A stretch of 64,000 bases of DNA from Bacillota bacterium (GCA_023436065.1 JAEZKU010000030.1:1-64000); one strand, 5' to 3'; counted from the stretch's first letter, positions 48,717 through 58,167 are shown. Made by a program: numbers and translations. The notes: generated by a model from the letters alone, not told the origin.

Positions 48717-50074
48717 ATTATACGAAGAAAGAAATGACTGGGAGAGAGGCTCTCAGAGTCAATCCCGCTAAGACCTGCCAGCCAGTAGGTGCTATGTATG
48801 CGGCTTTGGGCGTACACGAATGCATGCCTCACAGTCATGGCTCTCAAGGGTGTTGTGCATTTCACAGAATGTTTTTAACCAGACATTTTAAAGATCCGGC
48901 AATGGCGTCCTCCAGTTCCTTTACAGAGGGCGCTTCTGTTTTTGGTGGAGGTACGAACTTAAAGACGGCAGCAAAGAATATCTTTGATCTCTACAAACCT
49001 AAGATTATTGCCGTGCATACTACCTGCCTGTCAGAAACCATCGGTGATGACTTAAATGCCTTGATCCAGGGTATTGATATCCCGGAAGGAAAATATATGG
49101 TGCATACCAATACCCCCAGTTATAAGGGCTCCCATATCACAGGCTTTTCCAATATGGTTGCCAGCTTCATCAGCTATCTGTCGGTAGCCTCAGGAAAGAA
49201 AAATGGTAAGCTGGTTCTCATGCCGGGCTTCGTCAATCCGGGGGATATGCGGGAGTTGAAGCGGATCGCTGACAGCATGGAAATTAAGTACACGATGCTG
49301 CCCGATACCAGTGGTGTGATGGACAGTCCCATGACCGGAAAATTTGAATTGTACCCCAAAGGAGGTACCCGGGTAGAGGATATCATCGAGCTAGGAGACG
49401 CTTCCCTGACTCTGGCTATGGGCAAGATCACAAGTGAAGCCCCTGCCGAGACCTTATCCAGAAAATGTGGAGTACCATATAAGCTGTTACCTCTGCCGAT
49501 CGGTGTTGGCAGGACCGATGAGTACCTTCTGGCACTGCAAGCCTATTCCAAAAAGGAAATTCCATATAGCCTTGAGGAGGAAAGAGGTCAGCTGGTGGAT
49601 ATCCTGATTGATATTCATCCCTATACCTTTAATAAAAAGGTTGCAATCTTTGGTGACCCCGATACCGTACTTGGTCTGGCGGAGTTTGCTCTCGAGATGG
49701 GTATGCTGCCGATGTATCTGGTTACCGGCACTCCGGGTGAAAGCTTCGAGAAAGCCGCAGATGAGTTATTCATAAAATTCGGTATTGAAGACGGAAAGGC
49801 AAAATCCAGCGGAGATCTGTTCGAGCTGCACCAGTGGATCAAGGAGGAAGGTGTAGATTTATTGATTGGCGGTACCCATGGAAAGTATATTGCCCGTGCA
49901 GAGGATATCCCGTTTGTGAGGGCAGGTTTCCCGATTATCGACCGTTATATCCATTCCTATCAGCCATTGGTGGGTTACAAGGGTGCGATACGGTTGGCGG
50001 AACTCATCACAAATGCATTGATGGATCGTCAGGACAGGGATGCTGCCGAGGAAGATTTTGAAATGGTACTGTAA
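48710..50074 (+). CDS. nifK: nitrogenase MoFe protein beta chain
   Basis: A 454-residue subunit. P-cluster cysteines lie in NPAKTCQPVGAMYAALGV (Cys23), SHGSQGCCAFHR (Cys48) and TTCLSETIGDDL. It lacks the roughly 50-residue N-terminal extension of Azotobacter NifK, as in the clostridial group, which goes together with the NifD insertion. GGAGGTG lies just before ATG 48710, inside the end of nifD, so both chains are made in step. Confidence 0.98.
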   Translation: MLDYTKKEMTGREALRVNPAKTCQPVGAMYAALGVHECMPHSHGSQGCCAFHRMFLTRHFKDPAMASSSSFTEGASVFGGGTNLKTAAKNIFDLYKPKIIAVHTTCLSETIGDDLNALIQGIDIPEGKYMVHTNTPSYKGSHITGFSNMVASFISYLSVASGKKNGKLVLMPGFVNPGDMRELKRIADSMEIKYTMLPDTSGVMDSPMTGKFELYPKGGTRVEDIIELGDASLTLAMGKITSEAPAETLSRKCGVPYKLLPLPIGVGRTDEYLLALQAYSKKEIPYSLEEERGQLVDILIDIHPYTFNKKVAIFGDPDTVLGLAEFALEMGMLPMYLVTGTPGESFEKAADELFIKFGIEDGKAKSSGDLFELHQWIKEEGVDLLIGGTHGKYIARAEDIPFVRAGFPIIDRYIHSYQPLVGYKGAIRLAELITNALMDRQDRDAAEEDFEMVL

Positions 50075-50087
50075 AAAGGAGGTTATG

Positions 50088-51473
50088 ATGGAAAACATCA
50101 GTGTATTAGAGGCGAGAGCAGATTTTATCTTACAGAAACAGAGCGGCTGCAAGGGAGATGGCCTGCAGTGCGACAGTAACAGCGTGTCCGGCTCGGTCAG
50201 CCAGAGAGCTTGCGTCTATTGCGGTGCGAGAGTGGTCCTGAATCCGATCACTGATGCTTTTCATATCGTGCATGGTCCGATCGGATGTGCCAGTTATACC
50301 TGGGACATCCGGGGGAGCCTGAGCAGTGGTTCGGATTTATACCGCAACAGCTTCTCAACAGACCTGCAGGAAAAGGACGTCATCTTTGGCGGAGAGAAGA
50401 AATTATCGGCTGCAATTGAAGAAATCATGGAGAAATACCACCCTAAGCTTATATTTGTCTATTCTACCTGTATCGTCGGAGTGATCGGGGATGATGTGGA
50501 AGCAATTTGTAAAAAGATGTCTCTCAAATATGGGGCAAGGATCATCCCGGTCAAATCCCCCGGCTTTTCGGGGACGAAGTCCGATGGTTATAAAATGGCC
50601 TGTAACGCAATCATGGAGCTGATCGCACCGCATAAGCAGGCAAAGGGAAAAGGGATCAATATCCTGGGAGATTTTAACCTTGCCGGTGAGCTTTGGATCG
50701 TAAAGGATTATCTTAAGAAGATTGGGATCCGGGTTATTTCAACAATCACCGGGGATTCCGATTATGAAACTCTGCTGAAGGCTCCCTCCGCAGAACTGAA
50801 TATCGTCCAATGTGCCGGCTCCAGCACCTATCTGGCGAACAGGATGGAGGAGGACCTAGGGATTCCCTATATCAAGGTCAGCTTTTACGGGATAGAGGAT
50901 ACCATGAGTTCATTAATCAGAATTGCAGAGGCATTAGGGGATCCTGCGGCACGACAGAAGGCAGTTGATTTTGCCGAGACGGAAAGCAGCAGGTTACAGG
51001 AGTTTCTGGCCAAATACAGGAAAAATCTTGAGGGAAAGAAAGCTGCAATCTATGTCGGTGGAGGGTTTAAAGCAATTTCACTCATCAGGCAGTTCCGTTC
51101 TTTGGGAATGGAGACTGTGGTAGTGGGGACCCAGACAGGAAAGAAAGAGGATTATGAAATTATAGAAAGTCTGGTGGATGACAATACCGTGATTATCGAC
51201 GATGCTAACCCGGCAGAGCTGGAGAAGTTCATTAAGGAAAAGAAAGCTGATGTTTTAGTCGGAGGAGTCAAGGAAAGACCATTGGCCTATAAGCTGGGAG
51301 TGGCTTTCTGTGATCATAACCATGAAAGGAAGCATCCGCTGTGCGGCTTTGATGGAGTTGTTAATTTTACGAAGGAGATTAACTTAAGCATTAATCATCC
51401 CGTATGGAATTATATAGAGAGGAGGCCGTCCTATGAAAGGAACCTTACAGAATTTGAATGTCAACCCCTGTAA
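50088..51473 (+). CDS. nifE: FeMo-cofactor scaffold NifE
   Basis: A 461-residue NifD-like protein that with NifN forms the scaffold on which the NifB-derived cluster gains Mo and homocitrate. It has QRACVYCGARVVLNPITDAF, HGPIGCASYTWDIRG and YSTCIVGVIGDDVEAI. The frame is open upstream to 50040, but ATG 50088 follows AAAAAGGAGG at 5 bases; ATG 50085 is also possible. Its ribosome site touches the nifK stop, and its end overlaps nifN-B by 41 bp. Confidence 0.96.
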   Translation: MENISVLEARADFILQKQSGCKGDGLQCDSNSVSGSVSQRACVYCGARVVLNPITDAFHIVHGPIGCASYTWDIRGSLSSGSDLYRNSFSTDLQEKDVIFGGEKKLSAAIEEIMEKYHPKLIFVYSTCIVGVIGDDVEAICKKMSLKYGARIIPVKSPGFSGTKSDGYKMACNAIMELIAPHKQAKGKGINILGDFNLAGELWIVKDYLKKIGIRVISTITGDSDYETLLKAPSAELNIVQCAGSSTYLANRMEEDLGIPYIKVSFYGIEDTMSSLIRIAEALGDPAARQKAVDFAETESSRLQEFLAKYRKNLEGKKAAIYVGGGFKAISLIRQFRSLGMETVVVGTQTGKKEDYEIIESLVDDNTVIIDDANPAELEKFIKEKKADVLVGGVKERPLAYKLGVAFCDHNHERKHPLCGFDGVVNFTKEINLSINHPVWNYIERRPSYERNLTEFECQPL

Positions 51474-54063
51474 AATGTGTATGCCCATGGGTGCAGTGAC
51501 TGCTCTCTATGGCATCAGACGATGTATGTCCATCCTCCACGGTTCTCAGGGCTGCAGCACCTATATCCGCAGACATATGGCGACTCATTATAATGAGCCG
51601 GTGGACATCGCTTCCTCCTCCCTCACGGAGGAGGGGACAGTCTACGGAGGAGAAAAGAATCTGACCCAGGGACTGTTGAATTTAATCAAGGTCTACCGGC
51701 CTGAGGTCATCGGAGTGGCTACCACCTGTCTGGCTGAAACGATCGGGGAAGACATTAAGAGAATCATCCAGAATTTTTATGAGCGGTATCCGGAATATCG
51801 TGATATTACAATCATACCGGTATCTTCACCGGGATACGGCGGAACACAGTACGAGGGATATCTGGAAGCGATCTGTCAGATTGTGAAGACTGTTCCTATG
51901 GTGTCCACTCCCAATGGCAGAATCAATGTGATCACCGGTCAGCTCTCGCCTGCAGATACCAGATATTTAAAGGAGCTTCTGGAGGAGTTTGATATCAATG
52001 CTATTCTACTGCCCGATTTATCCGGTAACCTGGATGGGATTTATCAGGAGCAATACAACAGACTCCCGGAATCCGGTACGAAGCTGGAGGATATCTGTCA
52101 GATGGCCGGAGCAAAGGCTACCATAGAGATAGGTGCCGTATTGTCTGACACGAGATCAGCGGGAGGATATCTTCAGGAAACATACGGAGTTCCGGTATAT
52201 CGTTGCCCTCTTCCAATCAGTTTGCGGGACAATGATGAGCTGTTATCCATTCTGCATAAGGTGTCGGGGAAGCCTGTACCTGAGAGGATTGCTTCGGAAC
52301 GCGGGAGATTTCTGGATGCCATGATTGACGGACATAAGTATAACGGAGAAGCGAAAGCGGCGATTTTCGGTGAACCGGACTTTGTATATAGCGCGGTCAG
52401 ACTTTGCTTGGAAAACGGGGTTATGCCTTTGATTACAGCGACAGGTACAAAATGTGCGAAGCTGAAGGAGTTGCTAATTGAGGAAATTGAAACACTTGCC
52501 AGCAGGTACTTTATCGATCGCTTCGAGATACTTGACGAGATTGATTTTCAGACCATCGAGCAATATGCCAGAGAACTTCAGGTAAATCTTCTGATCGGTA
52601 ACTCGGATGGAAGAAGGATTGCCGAAAAGCTGGGGATCAAGCTGGTTCGGCGGGGCTTCCCGATTCATGACAGGGTTGGCGGGCAGAGACTCCGCTCAAT
52701 CGGGTATGAGGGTGCATTGACCTTTTTGGATGAGATCTCGAATTCAGTATTAGAGGTGAAAGAGGAGAGCTTCCGAGACTATCTGTATCATAAGTATTTT
52801 AAAGATGAGAATAAGGACGAAACGGCGAGCGATCTACCAAGTGTCATTACAAGCTTTGACAACCGGGAAACAGAGAAAACGATAGAAGAGAAGACGGCTA
52901 CTCACCCCTGCTATAATTGCAAGGCACATCAGTATTCCCGGATTCATTTACCCGTTGCCCCGCGCTGTAATATCAGCTGTAATTATTGCGTACGAAAGTA
53001 CGACTGCCCCAACGAAAGCAGGCCCGGAGTAACGACCGGCGTCCTGTTACCGGAGGAAGCACTTCAGAGATTCCTGACTGCCAAAGAAAAGCTTCCCAAC
53101 CTTACCGTGGTCGGAATTGCCGGACCCGGAGACGCCCTTGCCAACTTTGAAGAGACAAGACGAACCTTGCAGCTGATCAGAGCCACGGATAAGGATATTA
53201 CCTTCTGTCTGTCTACAAATGGTCTGATGTTGCCCAAGTATGCACAGGAGCTTGCCGCTCTGGGAGTATCACATGTAACAGTAACAATGAATGCGGTAGA
53301 TCCTGCTGTCGGTGCAAGGATATACCGCCATATTGATTATCTGGGGGTACGGTATCATGGAGAAGCGGCAGCAGCGATCCTTATGACCAATCAGTTCAAT
53401 GGAATACAGATGCTGGCAGCAAATGGAATAATCTGCAAGGTCAATATCGTGATGATCAAGGGGGTAAATGATCAGCACATACCTGAGGTTGTGAAGAAGG
53501 TGAAAGAGCTGGGAGGAACAGTCACGAACATCATGCCGATGATTCCTGTCAAGGGAGCTGTCTTCGAGGATGTTGAGACCGTAAGCGATCAGGAGCTGCG
53601 GGATATGAGAAATAGCTGTAGCACAATCATGAATCAGATGTATCACTGTCGGCAATGCAGGGCCGATGCAGCAGGGTTGCTTGGTGAAGATCGTTCCGGA
53701 GAGCTTACCAAACAATCGGAGAAAAAGCTTCAGGTAGCGGTGGCCACCAAAAGTGGAATGATGGTAGACCAACATTTCGGTCATGTCACAGAATTTTACG
53801 TATATGAATATGTGAATGGCAATACAGTATTTAAAGAGAAGAGAAGTGTAAGCCAATATTGCAGCGGAGCATTGGAATGTGATGCCAGGGAGGAGAGCAT
53901 GGAAACAATCTTCCGCGCAATTTCCGACTGCAATGCAGTGATAGCCATGAGAATCGGAGAGGCTCCGAAGCAAAAGCTGAAACAGAGAGGAATTATGGTA
54001 TTCACCACGGTGGACAGAATTGAGAATTCTGTAAAAAAAGCAGTCACAGAATTATTACAATAA
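51433..54063 (+). CDS. nifN-B: fused NifN-NifB cofactor-assembly protein
   Basis: An 876-residue fusion. Residues 1 to about 450 are NifN (NPCKMCMPMGAVTALYGIRR, HGSQGCSTYIRRH, TTCLAETIGEDI). From about 493 (HPCYNCKAHQYSRIHLPVAP) the protein is NifB, a radical-SAM enzyme with the CNISCNYC cluster motif at about 511-518, making the 8Fe-9S-C core. From about 765 to the end (QVAVATKSGMMVDQHFGHVT) it has the NifX/NifB cofactor-binding domain, with no separate nifX gene. The same fusion is known in C. pasteurianum. The fusion would place core synthesis and scaffold on one chain. Confidence 0.96.
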   Translation: MKGTLQNLNVNPCKMCMPMGAVTALYGIRRCMSILHGSQGCSTYIRRHMATHYNEPVDIASSSLTEEGTVYGGEKNLTQGLLNLIKVYRPEVIGVATTCLAETIGEDIKRIIQNFYERYPEYRDITIIPVSSPGYGGTQYEGYLEAICQIVKTVPMVSTPNGRINVITGQLSPADTRYLKELLEEFDINAILLPDLSGNLDGIYQEQYNRLPESGTKLEDICQMAGAKATIEIGAVLSDTRSAGGYLQETYGVPVYRCPLPISLRDNDELLSILHKVSGKPVPERIASERGRFLDAMIDGHKYNGEAKAAIFGEPDFVYSAVRLCLENGVMPLITATGTKCAKLKELLIEEIETLASRYFIDRFEILDEIDFQTIEQYARELQVNLLIGNSDGRRIAEKLGIKLVRRGFPIHDRVGGQRLRSIGYEGALTFLDEISNSVLEVKEESFRDYLYHKYFKDENKDETASDLPSVITSFDNRETEKTIEEKTATHPCYNCKAHQYSRIHLPVAPRCNISCNYCVRKYDCPNESRPGVTTGVLLPEEALQRFLTAKEKLPNLTVVGIAGPGDALANFEETRRTLQLIRATDKDITFCLSTNGLMLPKYAQELAALGVSHVTVTMNAVDPAVGARIYRHIDYLGVRYHGEAAAAILMTNQFNGIQMLAANGIICKVNIVMIKGVNDQHIPEVVKKVKELGGTVTNIMPMIPVKGAVFEDVETVSDQELRDMRNSCSTIMNQMYHCRQCRADAAGLLGEDRSGELTKQSEKKLQVAVATKSGMMVDQHFGHVTEFYVYEYVNGNTVFKEKRSVSQYCSGALECDAREESMETIFRAISDCNAVIAMRIGEAPKQKLKQRGIMVFTTVDRIENSVKKAVTELLQ

Positions 54064-54088
54064 TGCAATCGACAGGAGGGAAGTAATT

Positions 54089-54397
54089 ATGGTTAAAATC
54101 AATAAGCACGTTTTCATCTGTACCAGCTGCAGAGTGAATGGACAGCAGAAGGGATTATGCTTTTCCAAGGATTCCGTGGATCTGGTCACAAAGTTCATGG
54201 AGGTGATAGAAGATTTGGACCTGTCATCCGAGGTGATGATTACGAATACGGGATGCTTCGGAATCTGCGATAAAGGACCTATTGCGGTGATTTATCCGGA
54301 TGGAGTCTGGTATGGCAATCTGACTGAGGACGATGTGGAGAAGATCGTCTGTCAGCATATTATCAATGGAATTCCGGTGGAAGAGCTGCAGATATAG
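54089..54397 (+). CDS. thioredoxin-like [2Fe-2S] ferredoxin
   Basis: A 102-residue protein. Cysteines at 11, 14, 24, 56 and 60 (FICTSCRVNGQQKGLC; NTGCFGICDKG) match in number and position the [2Fe-2S] ferredoxin of Clostridium pasteurianum, which is linked to nitrogenase and binds MoFe protein. It belongs to the thioredoxin-like (Shethna-type) class, not the plant type. AGGAGGGAAG lies before ATG 54089. Encoded inside the nif operon, so it is probably co-expressed; exact role (electron donor or protection) is inferred. Confidence 0.93.
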   Translation: MVKINKHVFICTSCRVNGQQKGLCFSKDSVDLVTKFMEVIEDLDLSSEVMITNTGCFGICDKGPIAVIYPDGVWYGNLTEDDVEKIVCQHIINGIPVEELQI

Positions 54398-54428
54398 AAA
54401 AGCCGTCGATATCGATAGGGAGGTTTCT

Positions 54429-55409
54429 ATGTTACAGATTATAGATAATACATTGATGACTCCTCTGGTAGCTATCTATGACAGGAATGCCTTATACCGC
54501 TTTTGTGAACTGCTTTTTGTCATAGGTGTTGATGCGATAGAGCTGCCGGTTGGGGCAGTTGAGTTCATAGGGAAGCTGCCGGAGGGAAAATATATTCTTC
54601 ATGTAACCGGGGCCGAACAAGTACGGCATTATCCGGGTTTTTATCGTTATGTCAGTAATCAGCCACTGAATATGGAAAACGGGGTTCTGGAAATCCAGCT
54701 AAATGATGTCAGGGAGATTCACCGCCTGATCAATTACCGGGATCAGAAGGAGGTTAGAATTCATGGCCTGGATGATCTGCTATGCCATTCTTATGAAAAG
54801 CTGATACCGGAAATGCTTCATTGCCTGCCAAGAACAAGGATCATATTCTGCCCGGAGAATACCTATGGATGTGCCGGTGCACTGGCCTATCAATGGTTGA
54901 CGGAATACGGAAAGGATATTACGACCAGCTTTGCCGGTATCATGAATAATGCAGCTACGGAAGAGCTTTTGATGATTCTCCGATTGAATATCAGACATAA
55001 ACCGAACCGGGATCTGTCAGTCTTACCGGAGCTTGTCGGGATATATGAGAAAATGACAGGCAAGAAGATTGATAACCGGAAGCCGATTCTGGGCAGCAAT
55101 ATTTTTAAGGTTGAGGCAGGAATCCATGCTGACGGTATCCATAAGAATCCTGTAACCTATGAAGCCTATGTACCGGGCTCAGTCGGAGGCAGATTCGAGC
55201 TTGTCATTGGAAAACATTCCGGTTCAAGGGCTGTCAGGATGAAGCTGGAACAGCTTAATATAACAATTCCTAAGGAAGAGATAATAGAGGAGCTTCTAAA
55301 TCAGGTAAAGAGCATTTGTACCCAGAACAGAAAAAGCTTAAGTGATGAAGAATTCAGAAACCTTCTGAGGGAGGTGATGACAGATGAAAGTAATGAAGCA
55401 TATCGTTGA
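54429..55409 (+). CDS. nifV(omega): homocitrate synthase omega subunit
   Basis: Half of the split homocitrate synthase. The 326-residue protein resembles an HMGL/LeuA-type enzyme without the catalytic DTTLRDGEQ start; it begins LQIIDNTLMTPLVAIYDRNA and carries the later HMGL-like module ending GIHADGIHKNPVTYEAY with GKHSGSRAVRMKLEQL. It supplies the C-terminal part of the enzyme, as nifV-omega does in C. pasteurianum. The frame extends to 54333, but ATG 54429 follows GATAGGGAGGTTTCT. It overlaps the alpha gene by 26 bp. Confidence 0.9.
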   Translation: MLQIIDNTLMTPLVAIYDRNALYRFCELLFVIGVDAIELPVGAVEFIGKLPEGKYILHVTGAEQVRHYPGFYRYVSNQPLNMENGVLEIQLNDVREIHRLINYRDQKEVRIHGLDDLLCHSYEKLIPEMLHCLPRTRIIFCPENTYGCAGALAYQWLTEYGKDITTSFAGIMNNAATEELLMILRLNIRHKPNRDLSVLPELVGIYEKMTGKKIDNRKPILGSNIFKVEAGIHADGIHKNPVTYEAYVPGSVGGRFELVIGKHSGSRAVRMKLEQLNITIPKEEIIEELLNQVKSICTQNRKSLSDEEFRNLLREVMTDESNEAYR

Positions 55410-56190
55410 TACTACCTTAAGGGATGGAGAGCAAAGTCCCGGAATTGCGCTGGGGGTAGAAGATAAATTATTGATCGCGGGGCTGTTGGATCAAATCGGA
55501 GTTTATGAGATCGAGGCGGGGGTTCCGGTCATAAGCCGGTCTGAAGAGGAAGGAATACGTAGGATCATAGAAATGAAAAGAAATGCCAAAATCTCTGTCT
55601 GGTGCCGGATGAATGTACAGGATGTGAAGCGTTCTCTGGACTGCCGCCCCGATATCCTTCATATCGGTGTACCGGTTTCTTACGTACAAATCTACAGTAA
55701 GCTGAAGAAGAACAAGGGATGGGTGGTGCGCAGCACCCTGGAATGTATTGATATCGTGAAGAGCCATAATACTGATGTCACGGTTGGCTTAGAGGATGCC
55801 TCCCGATCTGACATCGGTTTTCTTCTTTCTCTGATCAAGGAGCTGCAGAATGCAGGTGTTACTATGGTTCGGATTGCCGATACCGTCGGTGTTCTTACCC
55901 CTGTCCGTACAAAGGAACTGGTAAGGGCAATCAAAGAATACTCGGATATCAAGATTGAGATGCATGTGCACAATGACCTTGGTATGGCAGTAGCCAATTC
56001 CATTGTAGGTGCGAAGGAGGGAGCGGATTATATAGACTGCACCTTGTTCGGCATCGGTGAAAGATCAGGTAACTGCAATTTTCGTGATTTCGTAAGCTCC
56101 GCGGAAGGAATCTTTCAATTTGCCATGAATAAGAAACAGATCAGGTCGGTAGAACAGCAGGTCATTGATCGGTTACGCGGAACCTTATGA
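55384..56190 (+). CDS. nifV(alpha): homocitrate synthase alpha subunit
   Basis: A 268-residue TIM-barrel subunit with the catalytic HMGL signature DTTLRDGEQSPGIAL at residues 8-22, the metal-site EMHVHNDLGMAVAN and the family segment TLFGIGERSGNC. It condenses acetyl-CoA with 2-oxoglutarate, giving homocitrate for FeMo-cofactor, together with the omega chain. GAGGTGATG lies before ATG 55384 inside the omega gene. Last nif gene; no convincing terminator was found in the 156 bp before the chitinase gene. Confidence 0.92.
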   Translation: MKVMKHIVDTTLRDGEQSPGIALGVEDKLLIAGLLDQIGVYEIEAGVPVISRSEEEGIRRIIEMKRNAKISVWCRMNVQDVKRSLDCRPDILHIGVPVSYVQIYSKLKKNKGWVVRSTLECIDIVKSHNTDVTVGLEDASRSDIGFLLSLIKELQNAGVTMVRIADTVGVLTPVRTKELVRAIKEYSDIKIEMHVHNDLGMAVANSIVGAKEGADYIDCTLFGIGERSGNCNFRDFVSSAEGIFQFAMNKKQIRSVEQQVIDRLRGTL

Positions 56191-56284
56191 TTCTACCGGC
56201 TAAAATATCGGAAGCTATTGGAGGCAGGATCGGACGAATATCCATTAATTTAATAATGAAAATAGTTAATTAAAATATTACAAT

Positions 56285-56290
56285 TATAAT
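56285..56290 (+). promoter_or_regulatory. possible -10 element of the chitinase gene
   Basis: A TATAAT in the AT-rich gap after nifV, about 55 bases before the presumed start. No good -35 is seen, so the evidence is weak. Confidence 0.3.
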
Positions 56291-56346
56291 CCTAAGGAGC
56301 AACCGTATCACTATTCATAAAAGCTACTATAGCAAGGAGGATACCC

Positions 56347-58164
56347 CTGAAACGCAAATTTGGATTATTTATTGTCATATTTCTTTTTACCATATTACTA
56401 ATTGGAGAGCTACATAAAGTAAGAGCAGCAACCCTACGTCTCAGCAGCAAATCCTTTGCACTTGCTGTGAACCACTATAAGACCTTACATGTCTATGGAA
56501 CAACAAAAACAGTCAAATGGACCTCAAGCAATAGGTCTATTGCAGTCGTGTCCTCCGGTGGGAGGGTAACAGCGAAGGCACCCGGAACAGTGACGATTAC
56601 TGCCTCGGTCTCGGGAAAGAGATTAACCGCTAAAGTAACCGTAATTAAGCTAAATGCATCATCTGCTACATTAGTTGCAGGTTCCACCAAGACGTTGAAG
56701 GTATACGGAACGTCAAGTACGGTCAAATGGTCCTCCAGCAACAAAGCAGTTGCAACGGTTTCTTCCTCCGGGAAGGTGACTGCGAAGGCGCCCGGAACAG
56801 TGACGATTACTGCCTCGGTCTTAGAAAAGAAGTTAACCGCTAAAGTAACCGTGATTAAGCTAAATGCAGCCTCTGCTACATTAGCAGTAGGCTCCGGTAA
56901 GACGCTGAAGGTTTATGGAACCTCTAGTACGATTAAATGGTCTTCAAGTAATAAAGCAATCGCAACGGTCTCTTCCACCGGAAGGGTTACTGCGAAGGCT
57001 CCCGGAAAGGCTACCATCTACGCTGCGGTCTTAGGTAAGCAATTAGAGAGCAGGATCACCGTCACAAAACCTGCTGAGCCAAAGGAGGAGATTCAAATTC
57101 AGGTACTGACACCCTTAAGAAAGATTGTCGGGTATTATGCTGCCTGGTCAAGATATTCCGGATATACTCCGCTGAAGCTGGATGCAAGCAAGCTGACCCA
57201 CATCAATTATGCCTTTGCCAATATCGGAAGTGACTTAAGAATTACGCTGGGCTATCCTGATATTGATTCGGCAAATATAAAGGAGTTGAATCAACTCAAA
57301 GCTGCGAATCCGAATTTAAAGACCTTGATCTCGGTTGGAGGTTGGTCTTGGTCAGGCAGATTCTCGGATGTAGCCTTAACAGAAGAGACTAGAAGCAGCT
57401 TCGCGGACAGCATTGTGGATTTCTTATTACAATACGGCTTCGACGGAGTGGATATCGACTGGGAATACCCGGTCAGCGGCGGACTGAGTACTAATTCAAG
57501 AAGACCCGAGGATAGGGCTAATTTTACATTATTACTTCAGACCATAAGAAACAAGCTGGACGAAAGAGGGAAGAAGGATGGGAAGAAATATCTTCTTACC
57601 TTTGCCGGAGCAGCGGGTACCTGGTATATCAAGAATACGGAGATGAGTAAAATAAGTCAATTGGTGGACTATGCCAATATCATGACCTATGATATCCATG
57701 GAACCTGGGAGCCGTATACGAATTTCAATGCTCCGCTGTTCCACAGCGATACGGAACAGTCATACCATATCAGTGTGGCTTCCTCTGTACAGGAGTGGCT
57801 GAAGGCAGGCTTTTCAAGGGATAAGCTTGTGATGGGGGTACCTTTTTATGGGTTTATCTACAAATTGGTTCCCTCAATAAACAATGGGCTATTTCAGACC
57901 TATTCCGGAGGGGCATCCATCAGCTATGCCAATATCGCAGCAAATTATCTGAATCAGGAAGGCTTTACGCGATACTTTGATCCTTTGGCAAGGGTACCAT
58001 GGTTGTTCGATGGTTCTACCTTCATAACCTATGAGGATGAGCAATCAATAGCTGAGAAGGCCAGATACGTCAAGGATAACAGTTTAGGCGGTGCGATGAT
58101 CTGGGAACTAAGCCAGGATCCAAATAAGGTTTTACTAAACTCCTTATATCAAGAATTGAAATAA
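56347..58164 (+). CDS. secreted GH18 chitinase-like protein with three Big2 domains, CTG start
   Basis: A 605-residue protein if it starts at CTG 56347. AAGGAGG (56334-56340) lies six bases before this codon, and the next residues (KRKFGLFIVIFLFTILLIG, then RAA) form a good signal peptide. No ATG, GTG or TTG occurs in frame between the upstream stop (56293) and GTG 56467, which would delete the signal. Three Ig-like Big2 domains repeat with a 210-bp (70-residue) period. The GH18 domain follows (KIVGYYAAWSRYSGY; catalytic FDGVDIDWEYP, with the DxxDxDxE pattern). It should cleave chitin or related glycans outside the cell. Confidence 0.88.
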   Translation: MKRKFGLFIVIFLFTILLIGELHKVRAATLRLSSKSFALAVNHYKTLHVYGTTKTVKWTSSNRSIAVVSSGGRVTAKAPGTVTITASVSGKRLTAKVTVIKLNASSATLVAGSTKTLKVYGTSSTVKWSSSNKAVATVSSSGKVTAKAPGTVTITASVLEKKLTAKVTVIKLNAASATLAVGSGKTLKVYGTSSTIKWSSSNKAIATVSSTGRVTAKAPGKATIYAAVLGKQLESRITVTKPAEPKEEIQIQVLTPLRKIVGYYAAWSRYSGYTPLKLDASKLTHINYAFANIGSDLRITLGYPDIDSANIKELNQLKAANPNLKTLISVGGWSWSGRFSDVALTEETRSSFADSIVDFLLQYGFDGVDIDWEYPVSGGLSTNSRRPEDRANFTLLLQTIRNKLDERGKKDGKKYLLTFAGAAGTWYIKNTEMSKISQLVDYANIMTYDIHGTWEPYTNFNAPLFHSDTEQSYHISVASSVQEWLKAGFSRDKLVMGVPFYGFIYKLVPSINNGLFQTYSGGASISYANIAANYLNQEGFTRYFDPLARVPWLFDGSTFITYEDEQSIAEKARYVKDNSLGGAMIWELSQDPNKVLLNSLYQELK

Positions 58165-58167
58165 TAA

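Noticed and set aside
53269..53973. 234-codon minus-strand frame opposite nifN-B
   Set aside because: Antisense to the well-conserved NifB coding region and without recognisable protein features.
54333..54428. 32-codon N-terminal extension of nifV(omega)
   Set aside because: It lies inside the ferredoxin gene in another frame; GGGAGG precedes ATG 54429.
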